NCBI GenBank assembly: GCA_965267405.1
Contig: OZ253954.1
Location: forward strand, 2,232,001 to 2,296,000
DNA: 64,000 nucleotides
DNA from: JAPPOI01 sp028818055
Lineage (GTDB): Bacteria > Pseudomonadota > Alphaproteobacteria > Rhodobacterales > Rhodobacteraceae
Direction of reading: 5' to 3'
How positions within the stretch are numbered: position 1 is the first letter of the stretch; every line of letters begins with the position of its first letter. Below, in pieces: positions 43,155-51,991 of this stretch. Made by a program: the position numbers and the translations under genes. The notes below the pieces were generated by a model, which saw only the letters and a program-made list of their open reading frames with translations, was not told where the DNA came from and searched no databases.

Positions 43155-44732
43155 ATGACCGCCCTACGTGACGCTGCTCTGAACTCCAAAGCTTGGCCCT
43201 TTGTTGAGGCGCAGCGCCTTTTGAAACGTTATGAAAACGGAGCCCCTGAAAAAGGGTTTGTTCTGTTTGAAACAGGCTATGGCCCCAGTGGATTGCCCCA
43301 TATCGGCACGTTCGGCGAAGTGCTTCGTACGACGATGGTTCGCCGCGCGTTTGAGGTGATCAGCGACATTCCAACGAAGCTAATATGCTTCTCTGACGAT
43401 CTGGATGGCATGCGGAAGGTGCCGGGAAATGTCCCGCAGCAAGAAATGTTGGCGGAACACATTCAAAAACCGCTAACGACGGTTCCGGACCCATTCGGCA
43501 CCCATGAAAGTTTTGGCCACCACAACAACGCAATGCTGCGTCGTTTCCTTGATACCTTTGGGTTCGACTACGAGTTCTACTCAGCGCGTGAGTTCTATCG
43601 GTCTGGTCAGTTTGACGAAATCCTGTTGCGCTGCGTGGAACGTTACGACGACCTGATGCAGATCATGCTCAAGTCGTTGCGCGAAGAGCGTCAGCAGAGC
43701 TACTCAATCTTTCTTCCAATTCACCCTGAAACGGGGCGCGTAATCTATGTGCCGATGAAGCACGTTGATGCCAAAGACGGGACGGTGACGTTTGATGATG
43801 AGGAAGGTCGCGAGTTCACTGTTCCGGTCACTGGCGGAAACGTAAAACTACAATGGAAGCCAGACTTCGGAGCACGCTGGGCGGCACTGGGTGTGGACTT
43901 TGAAATGTACGGCAAAGAACACGCGACCAACGAAAAAATCTATGACGCGATCTGTCGCAAACTTGGTGCGCGTCCGCCTGAACACTTCTCGTACGAGTTG
44001 TTTCTGGATGATCAGGGTCAGAAGATTTCCAAGTCTTCGGGCAACGGCATTTCCATAGATGAGTGGCTGACTTATGCCGCAACCGAAAGCTTGTCTTACT
44101 TCATGTACCAGAAGCCGAAGACTGCCAAGCGCATGCATTTCGACGTTATTCCCAAAGCAGTTGATGAATACCACCAACAGCTTCGGGCGTATCCCGGCCA
44201 AGACGAAGCCGCGCGACTGAACAATCCGGTCTTTCACATCCACGGGCATGACGTCCCAACGTCTAACCTGGTGGTTCCGTTCTCTATGTTATTGAACTTG
44301 GCTTCTGTTTCTGGAGCGGAGGACAAGGACACGCTTTGGGGTTTCATTGGACGTTACGCTCCGGAAGCCTCACCCGAAACGCACCCCGACTTGGACCAAG
44401 CAGCCGGGTTCGCCGTTCGCTATTTCAATGATTTCGTGAAACCTACGCGAACATTTCGCGCACCCGACGATCGTGAGCGAGCCGCGCTGGAGGACATGAA
44501 AGGCCGGCTTGAGGCTTGGAACGGTGATCTTGACGCAGAAGAGCTTCAGTCCATGGTATTCTCTGTTGGAAAAGATCATGAATTTGAACCGCTTAGAGAC
44601 TGGTTCAAAGCGTTGTACGAGATCTTGCTTGGAGCGTCGCAGGGCCCAAGATTCGGTGGGTTCATCGCTCTCTATGGGGTGGCCGAGACCATCAAACTGA
44701 TCGAAGGCGGTTTGAATGGAGAGCTTTCTTAA
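43155..44732 (+). CDS. lysK: Lysine--tRNA ligase, class I
   Basis: The 525-residue enzyme is the archaeal-type class I LysRS found in alphaproteobacteria instead of the usual class II enzyme. The HIGH motif reads HIGT (49-52) in GPSGLPHIGTFGE, and KMSKS reads KISKSSG near 295. KLICFSDDLDGMRKVPGN is a family hallmark. It charges tRNA-Lys in the cytosol. The gene is complete and starts at ATG 43155 after AAGGAAAAAA. Confidence 0.97.
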   Translation: MTALRDAALNSKAWPFVEAQRLLKRYENGAPEKGFVLFETGYGPSGLPHIGTFGEVLRTTMVRRAFEVISDIPTKLICFSDDLDGMRKVPGNVPQQEMLAEHIQKPLTTVPDPFGTHESFGHHNNAMLRRFLDTFGFDYEFYSAREFYRSGQFDEILLRCVERYDDLMQIMLKSLREERQQSYSIFLPIHPETGRVIYVPMKHVDAKDGTVTFDDEEGREFTVPVTGGNVKLQWKPDFGARWAALGVDFEMYGKEHATNEKIYDAICRKLGARPPEHFSYELFLDDQGQKISKSSGNGISIDEWLTYAATESLSYFMYQKPKTAKRMHFDVIPKAVDEYHQQLRAYPGQDEAARLNNPVFHIHGHDVPTSNLVVPFSMLLNLASVSGAEDKDTLWGFIGRYAPEASPETHPDLDQAAGFAVRYFNDFVKPTRTFRAPDDRERAALEDMKGRLEAWNGDLDAEELQSMVFSVGKDHEFEPLRDWFKALYEILLGASQGPRFGGFIALYGVAETIKLIEGGLNGELS

Positions 44733-44806
44733 GCTCGCTTTTGGAAAAAGTAAGAACCAAACTCTGACTGTCCGCGTATACGTTATAAGGACAGAAGGAG
44801 GTCGAA

Positions 44807-45223
44807 ATGCGTTTGGTTTGGATTGCTGTGCTGACATGGTTCGCGATTGCGGTTCCATCAATTGGCCAAGAAGCGCTGCCGCGTTCTTCGGGTATTGAAA
44901 ATACGATCCAAAGCCAGATTGATGCGTTTCAGGTAGACGATTTCGAAAAAGCATTTACCTTCGCGTCGCCAAACATCCGGACATTGTTCGGCAACTCAGA
45001 CCGTTTTGGGTCCATGGTCCGGAATGGATATCCGATGGTGTGGCGCCCGTCCGAATTGCGTTTTCTTGAGCTGAGAGAAATCGCCGGAAACCTGTGGCAG
45101 AAGATCCTGGTGCGCGACACAAACGGAAATATCCATCTTCTGGATTACCAAATGATCCAGACCGACGATGGGTGGCGCATAAATGGGGTCCAACTTCTTC
45201 GTGCCCCTGACGTTGGTGCGTGA
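44807..45223 (+). CDS. Exported DUF4864 protein
   Basis: The 138-residue protein starts at ATG 44807 behind AAGGAGG. Its signal peptide is MRLVWIAVLTWFAIAVPSIG-Q. The mature domain IQSQIDAFQVDDFEKAFTFA, then GSMVRNGYPMVWRPSELRF and a final DDGWRINGVQLL, fits the DUF4864 family, an NTF2-like periplasmic domain without known function. A small hairpin (CTGTCC/GGACAG, 44768-44794) lies just before the ribosome site. It follows lysK after 74 bases. Confidence 0.88.
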   Translation: MRLVWIAVLTWFAIAVPSIGQEALPRSSGIENTIQSQIDAFQVDDFEKAFTFASPNIRTLFGNSDRFGSMVRNGYPMVWRPSELRFLELREIAGNLWQKILVRDTNGNIHLLDYQMIQTDDGWRINGVQLLRAPDVGA

Positions 45224-45239
45224 TCCAACGCGCGCACCT

Positions 45240-45255
45240 TTAAAAATAGCTTAAC
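45240..45255 (+). promoter_or_regulatory. CtrA box upstream of the beta-helix gene
   Basis: TTAA-AAATAGC-TTAAC matches the alphaproteobacterial CtrA consensus TTAA-N7-TTAAC exactly, 135 bases before the proposed start of the beta-helix gene. In Rhodobacterales CtrA controls motility and gene-transfer-agent genes. Activity at this site is inferred. Confidence 0.6.
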
Positions 45256-45390
45256 AGCCAACCCTTAAACACCTTCGCGCTACGCCGGAGGCATACCCGG
45301 CACAATCACGAGAGCCTGATTGTCCGTCCGCGCGGTCGGTCATTTCCTTCGCGGGTGCGCAGGCTTTCACTGCCGTGGAAAGGGCGCGAA

Positions 45391-47679
45391 ATGAACAAGG
45401 CGATTACCGACGGGCTGCTACTGATGCCTCCAAAATTCTCCGAGGGCCTGGCTGTTTGGTCGTCGGAAGATGGGACCCCTGGCTCAATCACTTATGACTT
45501 GATTGGGACGGCCGCCGTTGTTTCAGCCGATGCCGACTTTGGTAGTTGCCTTGAACTGCAAAAGACCGACAGCGTTCAGAAAATCAGATACACCGGCGAA
45601 ACGCCCATTTTGCCGGGCTGCTATCTCAGAGTTCGCGCCAAGGTCAAAGCGATTTCAGGAGCATTGCCTTCTATCCGTGTTGCGGGCTGGCCAGGTGATA
45701 CCGGCAATGCGCTCGTCGTTGGAGTCATTACTAACAGCGCTTCGGTACCCCTGACGACATATGGTGAGGTGGTTGAAATATCTGCGATCATCGGAACAGG
45801 ACCACGCACTGGCGTTGACTTTCATTGGGGGACTCCGGTCGCATATGGCCATGTCGGCATCGATCTGACTGGCCCGACGGGAGGCATCGTTCGCGTGGAC
45901 GACATTGAAGTCGAAGATGTGACCTCGGTTTTCCATCGGGTGATGATGGATTGGGTGGATGTGCGGGACTACGGAGCCGTCGGAGACGGCGTGACGGACG
46001 ACACAGCCGCCTTCATTGCAGCTAACTCAGGATCGAACGGACGTCGGATACTGGTGCCGGAAGGAACCTATCTTTTGAACGATAACGTCACATTTGAGTA
46101 TCCAGCGCGGTTTGTCGGCACCGTCACTCAACCAAATGATAAGCGTCTGATTTTGAGACGAAACTTCGATCTTCCAACCTATGCTTCAGCCTACGGTGAC
46201 GAAGTCGAAGGCTTCAGAAAGGGCATACAGGCTCTTGTGAACTTCGCTGACCATGAAAGCTTTGATTTGGGTGGTCGTCGCATCGAGGTGACAGAACCGA
46301 TTGATATGGCGGATGCCGCCGGAACGGACACATACGAAATTCGACGCGTTATTCGTAACGGTCAGCTCAACGTGGTCACTGGGGCGGCGTGGGACACAGA
46401 GACGTTCACAGGATCAGCGAATTACGATGCGGGCCAACCGACGACGCTTACGTCTGTTGCCAACATTGCCAATATCCCTGTTGGCTCGCTTGTCGAGGGC
46501 GCAGGTGTGGGTCGCGAAGTTTATGTGACGGCCAAAAACGTTGGGGCTCAGACGATCACGCTGTCGCAGCCGTTACACGCGGCACCAACATCTCAGACAT
46601 ACACATTTAGCCGGTTCAAATACGTGTTGGATTTCTCGGGCTTCACCAAGCTATCCAAGTTCACGCTGACCGACATTGAAATCCATTGCGAGGGGGAAGC
46701 CAGCGGAGTTCTTTTGGCTCCAGCGGGTGAAACTTTTCATATCAAGGATTGTTTTGTAACCAAACCCAAGCATCGGGGTATCACCAGCCATGGGGTAGGC
46801 TGCCAAGATCTCCAAATTGATCGGTGCAATTTCGTTTCCGATGAACAGGCGGTCGCGGCGACCTCGCGCATTTCCTTGGCCTTCAATGTGAATGCCAACG
46901 ACGCGAAAATCCGCGACAACCGGTTCCAACGTTTCGGCACGACGATGGTCCTTCATGGAAATGGACACCTGATCGTTGGCAACCACTGGTTCCAAGGGGA
47001 CAACGTGGTCGATGGCCCGCGTGTGGCGGGGCTGGTTTTTACATACCCAAATGTCAAATCGGTGATCACCGGCAACTACATCGACAACAGTTTCATCGAG
47101 TGGACCAATGAGCACGACGCTGCGCCGGACTTCTCATCCGAGTTTAGCTTTGGCGGCCTGACCATTACGGGCAATATCTTCACTGTGAATGATGCCGCAT
47201 CATACTTTTCCTGGATCGTGCTCAAGCCATTTGGAAGCGGTCACTTCATTCAAGGCCTTTCCGTGACCGGTAATACTTTCAAGTCTTTGAACGGAACGAC
47301 GGATCGGATCGAGAAACTGGATGACAGCATCGCCTCGCTTGATTTTGGCTTGACCCGAAATGTCGAGTTCTCGGGCAATACGTTCAATGGCATCGGGCAA
47401 AATACAATTAATCCGGTCACGCTTCAGTTCGATCAGGCATCTGTCGCGAACGTATGGACTCTGGATATCTCGGGGTACCTTCCGTTTGGCGGTCGTGCGC
47501 GGGAAGTGACTTCTGTTGTCACCGAAAATGCTATCACTGACGGTGGTGGGGCCGATGTTTTTCATATGCCATACGTCACCACAGAAGTTGGGGCTGCCAA
47601 GGATCAGGTGTCGCTCACTTGGCCAGTTGCGACCCAAGGGCGTGTTCACGTCACGGCCCGTACTGACCGCCCTGTCTAA
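45391..47679 (+). CDS. Right-handed beta-helix protein, phage-spike/head-spike-like
   Basis: The 762-residue protein from ATG 45391 (MNKAITDGLLLMPPKFSEGL) has an N-terminal carbohydrate-binding-like sandwich to about 185, then the pectate-lyase-3 type start VDVRDYGAVGDGVTDDTAAF and a long beta-helix to about 690. No signal peptide is present. Phage tail spikes share this plan: a particle-binding head and a beta-helix for polysaccharide. In Rhodobacter capsulatus GTA head spikes are encoded away from the main cluster under CtrA, and the CtrA box upstream fits that picture. A lyase or secreted glycan enzyme is the alternative. Some Roseobacter homologues look the same. Confidence 0.8.
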   Translation: MNKAITDGLLLMPPKFSEGLAVWSSEDGTPGSITYDLIGTAAVVSADADFGSCLELQKTDSVQKIRYTGETPILPGCYLRVRAKVKAISGALPSIRVAGWPGDTGNALVVGVITNSASVPLTTYGEVVEISAIIGTGPRTGVDFHWGTPVAYGHVGIDLTGPTGGIVRVDDIEVEDVTSVFHRVMMDWVDVRDYGAVGDGVTDDTAAFIAANSGSNGRRILVPEGTYLLNDNVTFEYPARFVGTVTQPNDKRLILRRNFDLPTYASAYGDEVEGFRKGIQALVNFADHESFDLGGRRIEVTEPIDMADAAGTDTYEIRRVIRNGQLNVVTGAAWDTETFTGSANYDAGQPTTLTSVANIANIPVGSLVEGAGVGREVYVTAKNVGAQTITLSQPLHAAPTSQTYTFSRFKYVLDFSGFTKLSKFTLTDIEIHCEGEASGVLLAPAGETFHIKDCFVTKPKHRGITSHGVGCQDLQIDRCNFVSDEQAVAATSRISLAFNVNANDAKIRDNRFQRFGTTMVLHGNGHLIVGNHWFQGDNVVDGPRVAGLVFTYPNVKSVITGNYIDNSFIEWTNEHDAAPDFSSEFSFGGLTITGNIFTVNDAASYFSWIVLKPFGSGHFIQGLSVTGNTFKSLNGTTDRIEKLDDSIASLDFGLTRNVEFSGNTFNGIGQNTINPVTLQFDQASVANVWTLDISGYLPFGGRAREVTSVVTENAITDGGGADVFHMPYVTTEVGAAKDQVSLTWPVATQGRVHVTARTDRPV

Positions 47680-47707
47680 ATCACTTCTGGGTCCATGATG
47701 GGTATCT

Positions 47708-47730
47708 GAGGCGGGGGAGCCCGCCTCTTT
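47708..47730 (+). terminator. Likely terminator after the beta-helix gene
   Basis: GAGGCGGG and CCCGCCTC pair perfectly around a GGAG loop, followed by TTT. It lies 28 bases after the stop codon. The short T-run makes it a moderate terminator. Confidence 0.7.
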
Positions 47731-47760
47731 CCCGTTGGAGCATAGCAAAAGACATCGTAG

Positions 47761-48450
47761 ATGTTGGGAATGTTCGATGGCGTTTTGATTTGGGTTCTGA
47801 TCCTTCCCGGCATGATCCTGGGCGGGATTGCACAGGCCGGTGTGAAGGCGGCAGTTCAGAAGTATTCGCGGGTCCGACTAAGACAGGGGCTGACTGGCGC
47901 CCAAGTGGCCAGATATATCCTTGATGCGCGGGGCTTGCGCCACATTCGCATTGAACCAGTCAAAGGTGTTTTGAGTGATCACTATGATCCTCGCGGCCAA
48001 GTGCTCAGGCTCTCTGAGGCGGTTTATGGGGTGCCGTCCATTGCGGCAGCAGGTATTGCCGCACATGAAGCCGGTCACGCGATCCAAGACGCCGACGATT
48101 ATGCGCCGATGGAAGCAAGGTCGGCCATCGTGCCTTTGGTCAAAGCTGGGTCAACCTTTGCGCCGCTGATATTCTTCGGCGGGTTCTTTGTAGGGTCACA
48201 GGCATTGATGTGGGTCGGTGCTTTGCTTTTCGGAGCGTCGTCCTTGTTTGCGCTGATCACGCTACCTGTTGAATTCGATGCATCACGTCGGGCGCTCAAC
48301 CATTTGGAGAAACACAGAATAATCTCGAGTGAGGACGAGATGGCAGGCGCACGAACAGTATTGCGCGCAGCGGCGTGGACTTATGTGGCAGCGGCAGTAG
48401 CTGCGATAGGCAGTTGGGCGATGTACCTTTTGATGAGCAGACGCCGTTAA
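47761..48450 (+). CDS. Zinc metallopeptidase, YugP type
   Basis: The 229-residue membrane protein has a first transmembrane helix (LIWVLILPGMILGGIAQAG), the active-site HEAGHAIQ (His102, Glu103, His106), LSEAVYGVPSIAAAG before it, and three further hydrophobic segments after 125. This is the neutral zinc metallopeptidase family (YugP), with unknown natural substrates. The order and length are complete. It overlaps the end of the convergent gene at 48447 by 4 bases. Confidence 0.93.
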   Translation: MLGMFDGVLIWVLILPGMILGGIAQAGVKAAVQKYSRVRLRQGLTGAQVARYILDARGLRHIRIEPVKGVLSDHYDPRGQVLRLSEAVYGVPSIAAAGIAAHEAGHAIQDADDYAPMEARSAIVPLVKAGSTFAPLIFFGGFFVGSQALMWVGALLFGASSLFALITLPVEFDASRRALNHLEKHRIISSEDEMAGARTVLRAAAWTYVAAAVAAIGSWAMYLLMSRRR

Positions 48451-48884
48451 GCGCTAGGGGAAACAACGCAATTTCGAAATTGTTCTACCGCTGGCGCCGC
48501 TCCGATCAGTGGGATGACCAGCTGTTGATCGCCCAACATGGCAACCGCCATCTGATTAAAGGCGATGCCCTTCAAGACGTTCTCGAAGCCCCTGTCGGAC
48601 ACAGTCAACTTCTTTCCTTCGTCTAACAACTTGTGCCGCTGAGTTGAAATGGTGAGCGGGCCAAGGCCGTCAAATCTGATTGCGAAGACTGGTGCGCTTT
48701 CCCAAGGATCGCCGTTTTTTTCCAGTACCATCGAGTAGGGCTGGTTAGAGCGAGGATCAAACGTCACATCAACCGATGCTTCTTCCATGTCATGGAAGAG
48801 CCGGCACAGTGGTCCTTCAGCTGAAACATCCCATGCATAGGCCGGGCTTGCGACTATCAGTGAAGCTATGAATGCGGTTCTCAT
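48447..48884 (-). CDS. Exported hypothetical protein
   Basis: The 145-residue protein from ATG 48884 has a signal peptide (MRTAFIASLIVASPAYA-W). The mature part is soluble, with two Cys (near 27 and 139) that may pair in the periplasm, and sequence SYSMVLEKNGDPWESAPVF-like strands (here PYSMVLEKNGD). I recognise it only as a protein seen repeatedly in Rhodobacteraceae; I can give no family. It ends beside the YugP gene. A second ATG at 48890 is possible. Confidence 0.75.
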   Translation of the reverse strand: MRTAFIASLIVASPAYAWDVSAEGPLCRLFHDMEEASVDVTFDPRSNQPYSMVLEKNGDPWESAPVFAIRFDGLGPLTISTQRHKLLDEGKKLTVSDRGFENVLKGIAFNQMAVAMLGDQQLVIPLIGAAPAVEQFRNCVVSPSA

Positions 48885-48930
48885 GACCAATCAGCTAGTT
48901 CTCAAACAGCGGCTGGCAATAATTTGATTC

Positions 48931-49308
48931 TTAGGTTTCGGCCGTGTCGAAGTCGACATGGATATGGTTACCGTCCGGATCAAAAATGTTGACTTGAACA
49001 ATCGGCAAACCCGGCACGGGTGCAATTCGTGCATCAACGCCAAGCTCTTCGAGTTTTTCCAGGAATTCTTTCATGCCTTTGGCGCGAAACGCTACGTGTT
49101 CCAACGCCACATTGCCGCCTGTCGTAGGCGCATCATCGACGCCGACCAAATGTATCAACGCTTCGCTTTGCAGGTAGAGCCAGGCGCCGGGAAAGCCGAA
49201 ATCTGGCCGGGGGCCTGCATAAAGTCCGAGGACATCGCGGTACCAGTCGACCATCGCGTCAAGGTTGGCAGTTCTAATGTTTACGTGGTCAAAAGCATGT
49301 AAAGGCAT
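48931..49308 (-). CDS. VOC family (glyoxalase-like) protein
   Basis: The 125-residue protein is a single VOC domain: FDHVNIRTANLDAMVDWYRD at the start, LEHVAFRAKGMKEFLEKLEE in the second module and FDPDGNHIHVDFD at the end. The metal ligands are His in DHVN and HIHVDF, Glu may be the EAL in the middle. Function could be a dioxygenase, isomerase or resistance protein; nothing in the surroundings decides. It follows the YHYH gene on the same strand after 52 bases. Confidence 0.88.
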   Translation of the reverse strand: MPLHAFDHVNIRTANLDAMVDWYRDVLGLYAGPRPDFGFPGAWLYLQSEALIHLVGVDDAPTTGGNVALEHVAFRAKGMKEFLEKLEELGVDARIAPVPGLPIVQVNIFDPDGNHIHVDFDTAET

Positions 49309-49360
49309 TTCAAGGCTCCAGCGGAATAGTTGGTGCCAGATGCGTTGGAAACGTCTCTGA

Positions 49361-50095
49361 CTAACGGAATTCCATCACGCGGCTGCCCTTTAGGCAATGC
49401 GGGAAGTACGGAAAACTGTCGGTCGCAAAATAAGTATAGGTTCCATCGACCATGGCGCCATTGCACTCGTCAAGATTGCCCGAACCGGCAACGAACTCGA
49501 AATCCTGCACATATTCTCCGTCAAACGCGCCACCTGGTGCGGAGGATCGCGCGCCCTTTTTTAGCTGATAACTCGATTGGGCGTTTTCGCCGACATAATG
49601 AATTTCAAAACCATCCGCCGCCCAACCAACGAGTGTTCCGGTTCCACTTGCAAGGCTGCCTGCTAGCCCGTGGTAATGATACAATCCGCGATGATCGACG
49701 TGTGCATTGTTCTGATCAAGACCGAGAGTGTTTGACGGCCCCATTCCATCTAGGTTCCAACCAGAAGACCGGTCTCGCGAATGCCCACGCGGAGACGAGG
49801 CATCGTACCAATCAGCCGTTCCCGGTCGGATGATGACGCCATTGGTGGCAATGCCAATTGTCCGCGGGTTCTTTGCGGTGCCAGAATAGTCCGGTGTCGC
49901 ATCCACGCAGAAGTTGATGTTTTGCGCCGATATGGTGTGGGGATTGCCTCGCCGCGGAAAGGTGCCGGTTGCATGATCCGGTAGGCCATCAGACGAAACG
50001 CAACGCAGATCATTTTGCACAGTGATATGTACGTTAGCGGCATTTGCTGAGATGGGGATGAGGGCAAGTGCCACAACTACTAGGTAACGGGGCAT
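49361..50095 (-). CDS. Exported YHYH-domain protein
   Basis: From ATG 50095 the protein has 244 residues with a signal peptide (MPRYLVVVALALIPISANA). The mature domain contains GLYHYHGLAGSLA near 155, the YHYH motif, and KNPRTIGIATNGVIIRPGT before it. The conserved tyrosines and histidines suggest a metal site, but the family has no known activity. The ORF runs up to 50308, where the added 71 residues would overlap the RidA gene and are rejected. AAAGGA precedes the chosen start. Confidence 0.85.
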   Translation of the reverse strand: MPRYLVVVALALIPISANAANVHITVQNDLRCVSSDGLPDHATGTFPRRGNPHTISAQNINFCVDATPDYSGTAKNPRTIGIATNGVIIRPGTADWYDASSPRGHSRDRSSGWNLDGMGPSNTLGLDQNNAHVDHRGLYHYHGLAGSLASGTGTLVGWAADGFEIHYVGENAQSSYQLKKGARSSAPGGAFDGEYVQDFEFVAGSGNLDECNGAMVDGTYTYFATDSFPYFPHCLKGSRVMEFR

Positions 50096-50165
50096 TGGGG
50101 GTCCTTTCCGTGCGAGGCAATCACCTTTTGAACGGAGACATCCCAATTTTCCGTCGGTTTTTTTG

Positions 50166-50555
50166 TCACTCGCGCCGAGCGATACAGTCGATTTCGACAA
50201 GTGCTCCAACGGCCAATGCGGTGACACCAACCGTGGTTCGTGCGGGGAGGCGATCGGCAGGGAAATAGGATTTGTAAGTGGTGTTGAACGCGTCGTAGTC
50301 GCGCTCAAACTCGGTCAGGAAACACCTACACTGGACCACATGGCGTAGATCCAATCCCATTTCAGCCAGGATCAAGGTCAAGTTGTCCATCACGCGTCGG
50401 GTCTGAGCTTCGATGCCGTTGGGAAGCGGCGCGTCCGGAGCGTTGGGATCAGTCGGCATTTGCCCGGTTAAAATTACCCAACCATCGGTTTCCACGGCGT
50501 GACTGAAGGGTGCAACAGGGCGTGGCCCGTTCGAAAAAAGGTGAAAGTCAGGCAT
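50166..50555 (-). CDS. RidA family protein (second copy)
   Basis: The 129-residue protein resembles RidA: DGWVILTGQMPTDPNAPD, the helix QTRRVMDNLTLILAEMGLDL, and HVVQCRCFLTEF followed by the characteristic RTTVGVTALAVGALVEIDC end. The usual catalytic Arg in the R-x-R-x strand is present as RTTVGV. It probably removes reactive imines or is a carbamate-type hydrolase. It is 70 bases upstream of the YHYH gene, and the ABM-domain gene lies upstream on the same strand. Confidence 0.9.
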   Translation of the reverse strand: MPDFHLFSNGPRPVAPFSHAVETDGWVILTGQMPTDPNAPDAPLPNGIEAQTRRVMDNLTLILAEMGLDLRHVVQCRCFLTEFERDYDAFNTTYKSYFPADRLPARTTVGVTALAVGALVEIDCIARRE

Positions 50556-50611
50556 CCCAAGCTCCGCATTTTTTCGAAGCCTAATCGCTGCTTTGCGTTA
50601 GCGCCAGATCG

Positions 50612-50911
50612 TCAGCCAAAGGTTGAGGCTATTCCAACGATCTCGGTCGTTTGTGGGGGATTGGCAAAAGTCGGCCCCACCGTTTCACGATAGGTCGCGA
50701 ACGCTGGGCTATCGAGAAATGCTTGTTTTCCAGCATCATCTTCGAATTCGAGCACCCCGATGAACTTGGTGGGTTCAGGCGTTGTGAAGCACGAATAGAT
50801 CACGTTGGTGTGGCCTTCCGCTTTAAGGCCGTCGACCAAAGCCTGCATGGCCTGCACTTGGTGATCGTGGTCATCTGCGGATTTAAGGGTGTAGTGAACG
50901 AGTAGCGACAT
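50612..50911 (-). CDS. Antibiotic-biosynthesis monooxygenase-like (ABM) domain protein
   Basis: The 99-residue protein (MSLLVHYTLKSADDHDHQ) is one dimeric alpha/beta-barrel ABM domain; FEDDAGKQAFLDSPAF and FIGVLEFED fit the family. Such proteins act as quinol monooxygenases or heme-degrading enzymes; this one has no heme hallmarks. It is divergent from the cupin gene, and a 19-base palindrome lies between them. Confidence 0.82.
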   Translation of the reverse strand: MSLLVHYTLKSADDHDHQVQAMQALVDGLKAEGHTNVIYSCFTTPEPTKFIGVLEFEDDAGKQAFLDSPAFATYRETVGPTFANPPQTTEIVGIASTFG

Positions 50912-50983
50912 GGTTGATAGTCCTTTCTAAAGTCCAGACGGCGACAAACATAGGGATACGTCAATGCACAATCTGCTCTGCGA

Positions 50984-51002
50984 ATTTGCGATTTTCGCAA
51001 AT
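50984..51002. promoter_or_regulatory. 19-base palindrome between ABM-like and cupin genes
   Basis: ATTTGCGA-TTT-TCGCAAAT is perfect over 8+3+8 bases. It sits 72 bases before the ABM-like start and 83 bases before the cupin start, in a divergent promoter region, so it is a good operator candidate for both genes. No regulator gene is next to it. Confidence 0.45.
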
Positions 51003-51085
51003 CTGCACATGTGCGTGCTGAGTTTATCCGAATTGTGCAACCAGGATGAAGGCGCAAGTGTTTGGAAACTCGATTGGAACAAGCC

Positions 51086-51544
51086 ATGCGACCAGTACAC
51101 ACAAGATCAGCCAATGCTGACACTTTTGATTTTCCCGGCGTGATAACCTTTAAGGTGCTGCTTTCCGGAGCGCAGACCGGTGGCACTCACGCGGTGTTCG
51201 AAGACATCGTGCAACCCGGACAAGGGCCGGGTCGGCACATCCATCATGCACAAGACGAGACGTTTCTCTTTGAAGAAGGCGAGTTCGATGTCGAGATTGA
51301 TGGGGTTCGGCATCATATGAAGCCCGGTGATCTTGGGTTCGTGCCAAAGGGCTCGGTCCACGCGTTCAAGAACGTCGGCGACGTTCCGGGACGACTTCGG
51401 TATGTATTCACACCCGCGGGAACGTTCGAAGACATGGTCAGAGAACTTTACGCACTTTCTGAAGGAAGCCAGCCTGATCCAGAAGACATGGCGCGCTTCG
51501 CGCTCGACCATGGTCAAGAGTTCGTTGGCCCGCCACTTGAATGA
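51086..51544 (+). CDS. Cupin domain protein
   Basis: The 152-residue protein from ATG 51086 (MRPVHTRSANADTF) is one cupin barrel: GQGPGRHIHHAQDETFLFEEG (motif 1, with His-His-Glu metal ligands) and KPGDLGFVPKGSVHAF (motif 2, with final His). The ORF begins at a TTG at 51062, but ATG 51086 is the better start. Function is unclear; stand-alone cupins of this type are usually small-molecule binding or dioxygenase-like. It is convergent with the SMR-like gene 3 bases beyond. Confidence 0.9.
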   Translation: MRPVHTRSANADTFDFPGVITFKVLLSGAQTGGTHAVFEDIVQPGQGPGRHIHHAQDETFLFEEGEFDVEIDGVRHHMKPGDLGFVPKGSVHAFKNVGDVPGRLRYVFTPAGTFEDMVRELYALSEGSQPDPEDMARFALDHGQEFVGPPLE

Positions 51545-51547
51545 TCG

Positions 51548-51880
51548 TCAGGCGGTTTCGCTCATCAGTGCCATCGCCGCCAACGCACAAACCATTCCAG
51601 CCAACTGCCTGGTGCCAATGGTTTCGTCAAACCAGAACGCGCCAATGACGAACAGTGCGATGAGTGTGAGCATCGAGTAAGCAACCGCACCTTGTCCGAG
51701 CGATACGTGACGCATCGCGAAGTACCAACAGATTGCCGAAACGCCATAAAGTACAATGCCGACGGCCATATAAAGCGATATCAGCCGCGCGGAATCCGCA
51801 GCCGTCTTGATAACAACGTCACCTGAAATCACGATCAACGCGGTTGCCAACGTAAAAATTAATCCGAAGAAAAGTGACAT
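51548..51880 (-). CDS. Small DMT-type (SMR/EamA-half) transporter
   Basis: From ATG 51880 (MSLFFGLIFTLATALIVIS) the protein has 110 residues and four hydrophobic helices, the normal size of a small multidrug-resistance or ArnE/F-like transporter. FAMRHVSLGQGAVAYSM resembles the third-helix region of EamA-like proteins; no SMR-type conserved Glu14 is seen, so EmrE-like drug export is unlikely. The frame stays open upstream to the HugZ stop in the same frame, and a TTG at 51955 could add 25 residues. It probably dimerises. Confidence 0.8.
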   Translation of the reverse strand: MSLFFGLIFTLATALIVISGDVVIKTAADSARLISLYMAVGIVLYGVSAICWYFAMRHVSLGQGAVAYSMLTLIALFVIGAFWFDETIGTRQLAGMVCALAAMALMSETA

Positions 51881-51991
51881 GGGTTTTGCCCCGTCTTCTG
51901 AAAAATGAATGTTAAAAATTGGGGTCAGCGTGAGGACGATTGTCGCTTGCGTCAACGCGCACGGCAGAAGCGTGATCGCAGCGTGAAGCGC

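Noticed and set aside
51881..51991. Open frame joining HugZ stop to the SMR-like gene, as if one truncated EamA protein
   Set aside because: The four-helix 110-residue product is complete by itself, and the upstream residues lack a second EamA half; kept only as a start uncertainty.
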